A stretch of 39,422 nucleotides of DNA from an uncultured Anaeroplasmataceae bacterium (GTDB lineage: Bacteria > Bacillota_I > Bacilli_A > Acholeplasmatales > Anaeroplasmataceae): contig CAKQDS010000016.1 in NCBI GenBank assembly GCA_934229535.1, forward strand, positions 1 to 39,422, given 5' to 3'. How positions within the stretch are numbered: the stretch's first letter is position 1; each line of letters starts with the position of its first letter. Below, piece by piece: positions 1 through 7,700 of this stretch. The position numbers and the translations under genes were made by a program. The notes under the pieces were generated by a model. That model had not been told where the DNA came from and searched no databases. It saw only the letters and a program-made list of their open reading frames with translations.

Positions 1-1375
1 ACCATTCATAATCAGGATCTATTTCATAATCCCATTTTAGGTTAAATTCAATCTTAATGCTTGAATCATAAAGTTGTTTAAGGTCCATTTTTAGCTCTTT
101 AAAATAATCATTTAAAATATCATCATAGCTTCTTCTTTTAATTTCTTCATAAATTAAAGCTGTAATCTTTGCACGATGTAATAAATCTGTAGGTCCCTCA
201 GTATAGGCATGAGCCTCACAATCAAAAACTAAAGTATCCTGACTCTCCATACTTTTAAGGATATTAAACTTTAAATTAGTATATTCCCCGTGATAATGGA
301 TCTTATATACAATACTATCACCCTTATAATATTCATAATAACCCTGATAACCATGATAATGCTCTGTAAAATAAACAATATAACGATAAATTTCATCCTT
401 TGTAGGATTTTCTTTGAGTTTAGCAAGCTTTTGTTTTTTTTCATAATTAAAAGAAATCTTTTTCATACCAAATAAAGGAACAATTTTCTTAATAACATCA
501 GCCTTTTTCTTTCTTTTATTATCCTCTACTAGCTTAATCGCATACATTAAATCGCTTGGACTAACATTTAATGTCAAATGAGGATTAATAAAATTTTCAC
601 TCTTATCACGTCTATAAATAGCATTATTTAAATCTAAATAATCTAAGGTCATTATAGCAGCTGCTTCATAATTATAGGAAACAAAGGGCTTTTCCATAAT
701 TATTGTATATAGAAGGCTTGCCGCACTTTGAGCAAGCGTTGGTCTTTCAATATCAGGATAAGCATTTTCAATTATCTTTTTAAAATCAACATCTTCCCTT
801 AATACACCAAAATCCTTAGATAAAATTCTTAAGCTATCATCAACCTCAAAATAATAAAATGGTTTATTCTTAGTAGACCTTTTAGGCTTTTTCTCATCAT
901 TAATCATTTTTTTAACATTAGCTAAAAGCTTTAAATAATATTTGGCATCCTGATAGGTATAATATTCACTACGATAACAATATGAATGATTTTCACTTAC
1001 CTCATAAAAGCTTTCAAATAAATCAATGTAATTATAAATATAATCAATATTCTTTTTAGCTTCTTGTTGATCAAGAGAATCAATAATATATTCCCAAATA
1101 TATTTCTTATCAGGAATAGCCGAAATAATTTCCTTAATTAGCTCATTATTATTCTTAAGTATTAAAAGTACTAAATTAATATCATAATAGGTAACATCAT
1201 CAATTATAATTTTAGTTTCATCATCAATTAATCCATCTATTTTTAAATCCATAAGCTTATATTTTATAAGCAAATTAATATTTTCAGATAATCTTTCTAA
1301 TTCATTATTACTAATAAAAAGCTTATCATTTTGCTCCTTTAGCTCATATTCTAAATCATTTATCTTTATCTTCAT
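1..1375 (-). CDS. Hypothetical protein, C-terminus cut by window edge
   Basis: An open frame runs from an ATG at 1375 to the left edge without a stop, so the C-terminus is missing. The product is about 458 residues as seen, lysine-, aspartate- and tyrosine-rich, with no signal peptide or membrane segment. It starts with a helical segment (KINDLEYELKEQNDKL). I recognise no catalytic motif and no family. The chosen ATG has a GGAG eight bases upstream; another ATG six bases earlier (1381) lies too close to that site. The start overlaps the end of the Sel1-repeat gene by 20 bases, so the two are translationally coupled. It may be a partner of the Sel1 protein, but that is inference only. Confidence 0.75.
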   Translation of the reverse strand, partial: MKIKINDLEYELKEQNDKLFISNNELERLSENINLLIKYKLMDLKIDGLIDDETKIIIDDVTYYDINLVLLILKNNNELIKEIISAIPDKKYIWEYIIDSLDQQEAKKNIDYIYNYIDLFESFYEVSENHSYCYRSEYYTYQDAKYYLKLLANVKKMINDEKKPKRSTKNKPFYYFEVDDSLRILSKDFGVLREDVDFKKIIENAYPDIERPTLAQSAASLLYTIIMEKPFVSYNYEAAAIMTLDYLDLNNAIYRRDKSENFINPHLTLNVSPSDLMYAIKLVEDNKRKKKADVIKKIVPLFGMKKISFNYEKKQKLAKLKENPTKDEIYRYIVYFTEHYHGYQGYYEYYKGDSIVYKIHYHGEYTNLKFNILKSMESQDTLVFDCEAHAYTEGPTDLLHRAKITALIYEEIKRRSYDDILNDYFKELKMDLKQLYDSSIKIEFNLKWDYEIDPDYEW

Positions 1376-1847
1376 ATTCATCACTCCAATGATATTTATT
1401 TAAAGCTCTTATACAGCTACCATCACCAAGGCTTGCGCCCTTCTCATACCACATTTTAGCAGTTTTTACATCTACCTCTACAATATCGCCTAAAAGATAT
1501 TCCTCAGCTAATTTACACATACAGCTTGTATTTCCAAGCTCAGACCCTTTTTTATACCAATCCAAAGCCAGCTCATAATCCTTATTAACACCATGACCAT
1601 AACGATAGCAATATGCAACAAAAGGAATAGCTCTAGAAAATGAAGCATCAGCTGCAAATTTAAAAAATTTAAAGGCAAGCTTTTGATTTTTAGGTAGACC
1701 ATTACCAGAATAATAATTTATTCCAATATATAAAACAAATTCCAAATCATCCGTATTTAAATAATTATCAATTTCCTTAAGAACCTCTTCATCTACTGTT
1801 CTTTTCTTAATTCTTTCCTTAATTTCATCTCTTGTTAAAGTATTCAT
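1356..1847 (-). CDS. Sel1-repeat (SLR) protein
   Basis: A 163-residue protein with three to four Sel1-like (TPR-related) repeats: units ending in NYYSGNGLPKN, YRYGHGVNKD and EEYLLGDIVEVD, each followed by an A-x2-(F/W)-(Y/F)-x-K/F-(A/G)-A/S helix. Sel1 repeats act as protein-binding scaffolds. No signal peptide is visible, so it is probably cytoplasmic. The ribosome binding site GAGGT lies seven bases before the ATG, and a promoter lies at 1894-1922. It overlaps the next, unknown gene. The partner bound by the repeats cannot be told from sequence. Confidence 0.85.
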   Translation of the reverse strand: MNTLTRDEIKERIKKRTVDEEVLKEIDNYLNTDDLEFVLYIGINYYSGNGLPKNQKLAFKFFKFAADASFSRAIPFVAYCYRYGHGVNKDYELALDWYKKGSELGNTSCMCKLAEEYLLGDIVEVDVKTAKMWYEKGASLGDGSCIRALNKYHWSDEYEDKDK

Positions 1848-1893
1848 TTTCTACCTCTATTATTTAATTTTTAAAAGTCTTAATAACAATTTT

Positions 1894-1922
1894 ATTATAA
1901 TTCAGAATATTTAAAATTACAA
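1894..1922 (-). promoter_or_regulatory. Sigma-A-type promoter of the Sel1 gene
   Basis: On the minus strand TTGTAA (1917-1922), a 17-base spacer and TATAAT (1894-1899) lie about 45 bases before the Sel1 start codon. The -10 is perfect; the -35 matches 4 of 6. Confidence 0.6.
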
Positions 1923-1993
1923 GTAAAAGAGCCTACCAAATATCCTTAACTAAATAATAATTTTTACAAGCTAATCATTAAATAATTAACTTC

Positions 1994-2039
1994 ATCAAAA
2001 AAAACTATAATAAATCATCAAAAAAAACCATAATAAATC
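1994..2039. repeat. Two tandem 23-bp AT-rich repeats
   Basis: Two adjacent 23-bp units (1994-2016 and 2017-2039) differ at one position; each is ATC, eight A, then C(T/C)ATAATAAATC. They lie in the 363-base gap between the Sel1 gene and the beta-helix lipoprotein gene, about 70 bases upstream of the Sel1 promoter. The gap otherwise holds that promoter and the lipoprotein terminator. Low complexity makes a chance origin possible. Confidence 0.5.
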
Positions 2040-2173
2040 ATTGAAAATAGTTTTTTTTGAGTTAAATAATTAATATTTATATAGCTAGTATTCACAAATT
2101 AGATCAAAAAAACATTTTTATCTTTATTACTAAAAACGAAACGATAATGTCTTTGTGATACCTATTGGTTGCC

Positions 2174-2213
2174 TAAAAAATTAAAGCATCAGCAAATCAA
2201 GCTGGTGCTTTTA
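2174..2213 (-). terminator. Rho-independent terminator of the beta-helix lipoprotein gene
   Basis: On the minus strand a 10-bp stem (AAGCACCAGC / GCTGATGCTT, one G-T pair) with a 7-base loop is followed by AATTTTTT. It begins directly at the stop codon. Confidence 0.85.
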
Positions 2214-4055
2214 GTTTATATTAAAATTCTTAAAATAATTGTTTGATTCATTAAAGCCACTAACCTCATTATCCTTTATAATAGATGTTTGATTTAAATC
2301 AGTTGGTGCATAAAATAAAAATCTACTCTTTTTATTACAGCCCTTAGCATAGAGCTTATTATTAATTATATTAACCATATAATTATTCATTTTTAAATCA
2401 TTAAGCATAATAAATGTTGAGCTTTCATTAATATTCTCTTCATAATTATAATTAATTTCATTATTTTTTATTGAAACACTATTTTCCAAATCCTTACCAT
2501 AATACCTAAAAATAGCATTGATTTTATTATTGATATTAACAATATTATTACAAACATTTGTATCAATATTATAAAAAATGAATTCGCTAGCCCTAGAAAG
2601 ATTAATTTCATTACTTTCTACTTCATCTATTCCTAGTAAAACATCAGTTACCTTCATATTTACATTGATCTTATTATTTTTAACAATATCAATGTTATGT
2701 AAAGTGTGTACTTGAAAATCATATGTATCTAATAATGAATCAATATTGATTGTATTATTAGAAAATTCCTTAATATTATTAATACTACCTTCAATAGCTC
2801 TAAAGCTTCCTGTTCCCTTTTTACTTAAATGAACATTTAGATTATTATCCTTAATAATGACATTTTCTCCCTTAGCCCAAATTAATCCACCAGTTGAGCA
2901 AGCATCAACCTTGTTACCAATAAAGCTAATATTTTTATGATTACTACTTGTCCCTAGAGTAAAATTCATAACACTTGATGATACTCCATCATCAGGAACA
3001 AAAAATTCATTATTCTTTATTAATACATCAGAAATAATCCCCATAAATACCGCAATCATCTCATCATGAGCAATTTTATAAAAATGAGAATTTAATACCT
3101 TGCAATCTTTACTGCCAAGTCCATGAAAATCACGAATCCATAGTGATCCTCCAGCCTCACTATCACATAAATTATTAAATGTACAATTATTAATTATTAC
3201 ATTTTCCCAATTAGTATATAAATCCATATTAGTATATTCACTATTATTTTGTACTGATGAGGAAATGTCAAAGCTACAATCAACAAATTCTAAATGCTTA
3301 CTTTTATGGACTCCAAGCATTGTTTTAATACCATTAATATTTCTTGTCATCTGATAATTAAATGACATCTTTGATATCATAATATTGCTAGCACCATAAA
3401 TATTAAAAAAGAATTCATGATAAATATCATCAAGATAAGAATCATCAACAATTAATTTAGCATTATGAGCTAAAATAGTTAAATCACTAATACCACTAAA
3501 ATCAATATAATTCTTACAAATTAAATCACCAGCAAGCTCTAAGGTACTTATTTTATAAGCATCAATATTCTTAAATAGATTATTCAAAAGAAGAGAATAA
3601 TCATCATATTTTCCAAATACTCTTAAATTAATTACACCATTATTAACAAGCGGTGTAGCATATAGCTCATCCGTTATCTTAATATCTGCTCCCTTATTAG
3701 TATTAGTAATTAAATAAGCGCATCTAGTTTCATTAACATAAATAGTATCGCCAATATTATATTCCTTCAATTCCTCAATGCTTATTACATTATTGTCGTA
3801 AGCAGTATCATTGAACTTACCCACATATTGAATTTTATTATTAGTTATTTTATAAATCTTTTCTTTATATATAAATGTATTATCATTATAAATTGGTCCA
3901 TCAATTGCATTAGTAAAATAGTTATTAAAGGAAAGTGTTTCCCAAACATTATATTTATTGCTGACACTATTTAAATAATTCAAGTCTGAATTTCTTTTAC
4001 AGCTAAAAAGAAAAAATATTAGGCCTAAAAATAATAGATATTTAATTCTTTTCAT
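2211..4055 (-). CDS. Lipoprotein with parallel beta-helix repeats
   Basis: The 614-residue product begins with a type II signal peptide: basic start MKRIKY, a hydrophobic core and lipobox LFSC with the lipidated Cys at residue 19. From about residue 150 to the end there are many short repeats of the type 'NNVIIKDNNL...', 'VSIKNNEIN', 'ISFIGNKVD', with regularly spaced Asn and Ile/Val. This is the pattern of right-handed parallel beta-helix proteins, which often bind or cleave polysaccharide. No catalytic residues can be assigned by eye. It overlaps the GNAT gene by 14 bases, so it shares that promoter, and it has its own terminator. It probably sits on the outer face of the membrane. Confidence 0.8.
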   Translation of the reverse strand: MKRIKYLLFLGLIFFLFSCKRNSDLNYLNSVSNKYNVWETLSFNNYFTNAIDGPIYNDNTFIYKEKIYKITNNKIQYVGKFNDTAYDNNVISIEELKEYNIGDTIYVNETRCAYLITNTNKGADIKITDELYATPLVNNGVINLRVFGKYDDYSLLLNNLFKNIDAYKISTLELAGDLICKNYIDFSGISDLTILAHNAKLIVDDSYLDDIYHEFFFNIYGASNIMISKMSFNYQMTRNINGIKTMLGVHKSKHLEFVDCSFDISSSVQNNSEYTNMDLYTNWENVIINNCTFNNLCDSEAGGSLWIRDFHGLGSKDCKVLNSHFYKIAHDEMIAVFMGIISDVLIKNNEFFVPDDGVSSSVMNFTLGTSSNHKNISFIGNKVDACSTGGLIWAKGENVIIKDNNLNVHLSKKGTGSFRAIEGSINNIKEFSNNTINIDSLLDTYDFQVHTLHNIDIVKNNKINVNMKVTDVLLGIDEVESNEINLSRASEFIFYNIDTNVCNNIVNINNKINAIFRYYGKDLENSVSIKNNEINYNYEENINESSTFIMLNDLKMNNYMVNIINNKLYAKGCNKKSRFLFYAPTDLNQTSIIKDNEVSGFNESNNYFKNFNIN

Positions 4056-4296
4056 TTTCTAAATTTCCTAAATATTTAATAGCATATGAACAGGTAGCCT
4101 TAACATTATATCTATTCTTAGCATAATTCATAACATCATCCATTAGCATTCTTGCCATTCCTTTTCCTCTTAGAGCATCACCAACATAAGTTTTGGTAAC
4201 TGTTAAATCATCCCCTTCAATATTGAATAATATATACGCTTCCTTAACATTATTAATGTAATAAGCAATCTCACTATCAGTTATTTTCTTATCCAT
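4042..4296 (-). CDS. Small GNAT-type N-acetyltransferase (YjdJ-like)
   Basis: An 84-residue protein whose core matches minimal GNAT proteins of the GCN5-related N-acetyltransferase-like (COG2388) type: a beta hairpin (AYILFNIEGDDLTVTKTYV) then GDALRGKGMARMLMDDVM, the acetyl-CoA pyrophosphate-binding R-x2-G-x-G/A loop and helix, then ATCSYAIKYL. The start at 4296 is chosen because AAGGTG lies just before it and a good promoter is close; a longer frame to 4383 has no such site. It overlaps the following lipoprotein gene. The substrate is unknown. Confidence 0.8.
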   Translation of the reverse strand: MDKKITDSEIAYYINNVKEAYILFNIEGDDLTVTKTYVGDALRGKGMARMLMDDVMNYAKNRYNVKATCSYAIKYLGNLENEKN

Positions 4297-4320
4297 TTTA
4301 ACACCTTCATTCACCTTAAA

Positions 4321-4349
4321 ATTATACTTTAAATATCCATTAATTTCAA
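4321..4349 (-). promoter_or_regulatory. Promoter of the GNAT-lipoprotein operon
   Basis: Minus strand TTGAAA (4344-4349), 17-base spacer, TATAAT (4321-4326), followed by the ribosome binding site and the ATG at 4296. Confidence 0.7.
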
Positions 4350-4556
4350 ATGTTAACAAATAGAACAACCAATTAAATAGCAAATAATCGCATAACTACA
4401 ATATTTTTAAATTATCACATTCTCAATTATATTATAATTTTAATATCACCTTATAATATATACCAAATAATAAGGTAATGTTAATACATTATCAGAAAAG
4501 CTAATATTAGCATCCAGCTGCTGTTTAATCAAGTGTTTTGTACACTTCTATTTAAT

Positions 4557-4617
4557 TTGCTATTCAACGCATTTAATCCGTTCATTTTCAATTTTTCTCT
4601 TAAATAGAAACCATCAT
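4557..4617 (-). pseudogene. Possible decayed 5' end of a COG1373 ATPase gene
   Basis: Reading on the minus strand from the ATG at 4617, the frame stops after a few codons. The next frame over encodes FKRKIENERIKCVE and then a stop. The N-terminus of the intact ATPase at 27522 is MLKRKIDNYLIEWKK, so KRKI(D/E)N is shared. The stretch lies right behind an iterated-repeat promoter of the kind that precedes the ATPase genes elsewhere in this window. The match is short, so this is tentative. Confidence 0.35.
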
Positions 4618-4627
4618 ATTAAGTATA

Positions 4628-4655
4628 ATTATATCTACATTATAGACTTTTTCAA
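4628..4655 (-). promoter_or_regulatory. Promoter inside the orphan repeat pair
   Basis: Minus strand TTGAAA (4650-4655, inside the proximal repeat), 16-base spacer, TATAAT (4628-4633). No intact gene follows; only the possible ATPase remnant does. Confidence 0.45.
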
Positions 4656-4707
4656 GTGAGTTTTTATATTCAAATGCGACTTTTTCAAGCGAGTTTTTGT
4701 ATTCGAA
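4645..4707. repeat. Orphan iteron pair, exact 33-bp period
   Basis: Two 30-bp units (4645-4674 and 4678-4707) start with GACTTTTTCAAG(T/C)GAG and differ at three positions. Their starts are exactly 33 bp apart. This is the same geometry as the arrays in front of the ATPase genes at 24430 and 31201, but with a different core sequence. The rest of the 4384-4753 gap shows only the helicase terminator and the possible ATPase remnant. Confidence 0.8.
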
Positions 4708-4710
4708 ATT

Positions 4711-4749
4711 AAAATACGCTCTTATTTTTTTGTTTAAAGAGCGTATTTT
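4711..4749 (-). terminator. Terminator of the helicase operon
   Basis: A 13-bp perfect stem (AAAATACGCTCTT / AAGAGCGTATTTT) with a 13-base A-rich loop lies just behind the stop codon at 4754. On the minus strand the 3' arm ends in TTTT followed by AATTT. Confidence 0.85.
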
Positions 4750-4753
4750 CTTA

Positions 4754-7700
4754 TTATTTTATTAAATTATAAATATAATCAAGTCGTTCAATATTTCTCT
4801 TATTTAATACTGATTGACCATAACAAAGAGCTTTAAGCGTCTCTTTATATAAATCTTCTGGCTTAAGTGCTCCTTGAATTGAAATTATTTGCTTCATTGC
4901 ACATATAATTTCTTCCTTAGGAATGTCATATATATCTCTATTACTATTAATTCTAAAGCTTTCTACCTGTTTATCTCCTATTCTACTCCAATATACATTT
5001 TGATATTGGTCATTGGTTGTTGGTAAATTTAAGGACTCTAAGGTTTGAATTAAACGTTCCTTAGCTTTGTCACTCATACTTTTGATATTAGAATTTTCTT
5101 TAACTCTATCCTTTAATGTTTCAAAGGAAATGGGAGCTTCTTTATTTACTACCTCAACTATCAAAGCTCTTAGCTTATAATTAAATCCCTTATCATTATC
5201 ATATTCTACATATATATATGCTGGCATCTTTTCATAAGCCTTGCAATTATAGTTAAATACTTTGGCAGGTAATGATTCTAGCCTCACATTTAGTTTGTTA
5301 GCTTCTGGCTCATATGGCTTATTTAAACAAGAAACTATTTTATCAATAGTTTTTTTTCTATCTTTATAATATTCAATAGAATAAACATCTACTATTTTCC
5401 ATTTTAGTGAATTTAACACTGATTCAAATACATATAATTGATCTCTACAGCTACGATTTTCCAGTGGCTTTGAATCAATTAATATGCCCAAATCATAAGC
5501 ATCCTTATTTTGATTAATAATCGCAAGATCAATCTTAAAATCACTATTACCGATATTACATCTTACATCATAGCCAAGCTTTTCAAGATCTCTTTTTATA
5601 AAATAGGCAATTGATTTATCCTCATCATCACTATTTATAAGTAGAGGATTATTCTCCATAGAAGCATATTGTAGGAAATGCTTTAGCATTAAATGACCTT
5701 TATTAGAAATTTTTGCATCATCATCAAAATCAGTTGGTAATATAGTAGAAACAACAATCATCTTTTCTTTACTTCTACTTACCGCAACATTTAATCGTCT
5801 TTGCCCATTTTCACGAGCAAGAGGACCTAAAACTACAGCTCTCCCCATAGAATTTTTTCTAAACCCAATCGATAAGATTATAATATCTCTTTCATCACCT
5901 TGAACATTTTCAAGTGATTTAACAAACCAAGGTTCAGTAACCTTTGCTACTGCATCACTTAAAATATGATCATCTGCTAATAAATTAACTATAGCATCGT
6001 AAATAGCATCAGCTTGTTTCATATTGAAGGCAATGATTCCTACTGACTTATTCATAGTTTTAGGATTAGTATAAATTTCTTTAAATGTATCAACAATCAT
6101 ATCTATTTCTTCTTTGGTGATGCTTGAATTTAGCTTTGCACAATCAAGTGGAACATACTTAAATTCAACCAAGCTCTTTGCCGAATTAATAGATGGGAAG
6201 GTAAACAAGGTATCATTATAGAAATTATAATTAGAGAAAGCAATTAAAGATTCATGCTTGCTGCGATAATGATAATTTAATCTAATTCTTGGCAAATCAA
6301 TTGTAAGGCATTCATCTAATAAAGAAATAGCATCCTCATATTGAATGTCTTCATCACTAAGCTCAAGACCTGCTTGAAAGTAAGCTGAAGGTGGCATTTG
6401 CTCAGGGTCACCAGCAACAATTAAAGATTTACCTCTAGCAATAGGTCCAATGGCCTCATGAGTTGGAATTTGACTTGCTTCATCAAAAATAACAATGTCA
6501 AATTTTGATACAGCCTTATTATTTTCCTCATCAACTGCCAAATACTGAGCGGCACTTAGTGGTGACATTAAAAAACAAGGAAAATATTTTCTAATAACTT
6601 CATCATAATTAAGTAGGGTATCTCTAATAGTTACACCTCTACCATTATTAGCAATTGATTTTTTTAGTCTGCCAATGAGTGATGAATTAGCATAATTAAT
6701 ATTATTATGATTTAAATTCTCTGTTAATTTAGCAGCTACATTAGCTACTACTAAATTATTGTATTCATTTATTAAGTCCTTATATTTTTTTACCTCTAAA
6801 TTAAATACATCCGAATTGAATGAATTGATATCAGAATCCTTTAAATACATCCTTATATAGCCCTTAGCAAGTGAAGCCTTAAAGGCATCAAAAATACTAC
6901 TATAAGCTAGATTATTCTTTTTAATTTCATTAGTAATATTTTCTAAACCAAGCTTATTTAATTGTTCAATGATTTTGTTTATTGATGCAATATCAATCAA
7001 TTGATTAAAATTATTAGGATCCTTGCAGTAATTCCATAAGTTAATAAAATCATCAATACTACTGCAAAAATCGCGTTCAATTGTAAATTTGCTAGATATT
7101 TTAGCTTCTAAATCACAATACTTTTCTAGTTCTTTCTTATTATCCATAAATAACATTTTAAGCCCATAAGGCTTTGTATTATAGATATTAGTAAATATAG
7201 TTGTAGAGGTGATAAAGTCCATATCTAATTCCTTTAGAGAATTAAGATATTCCTTTGTTAATGAATATTTCCGAGAAATAGCCTCATAATCATCTATACA
7301 ATTCATAAAATCAATATCTAGCATTTTTGAAAGCTCTTTTGAATTATTAATTAAATAGTCATAAATCTTATTATATTTACCAATTAATTCAAAATACTCA
7401 TCTATTTTCTTTTTATCAATCTTAAAATCAGGCTTTACTACACTATTAAGAAGACGCTTATATTTTTTATTAATGCTAAGCTTTTTAAAAAATCCTACCT
7501 TACTATTAAGCTCAACGTAAGCCTTATCACCATCAATTTTTAAAATAAGATCTAAATTAAAAATATCCTTAAGCTTTTCTCTTAATTCAACAAATGACTT
7601 AGCAACCATAAATAGTTCAGCAATACTATCATCATCCTTAGTGTCTAAAAGCTCACTAAGTCGTGTAATATATAAATCATTATTAAGACATAAATCTAAG

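Noticed and set aside
1..1375. ScpA-like motif (EGPTDLL) in the cut-off protein
   Set aside because: The match is a few residues in the wrong context, and the rest does not resemble ScpA.
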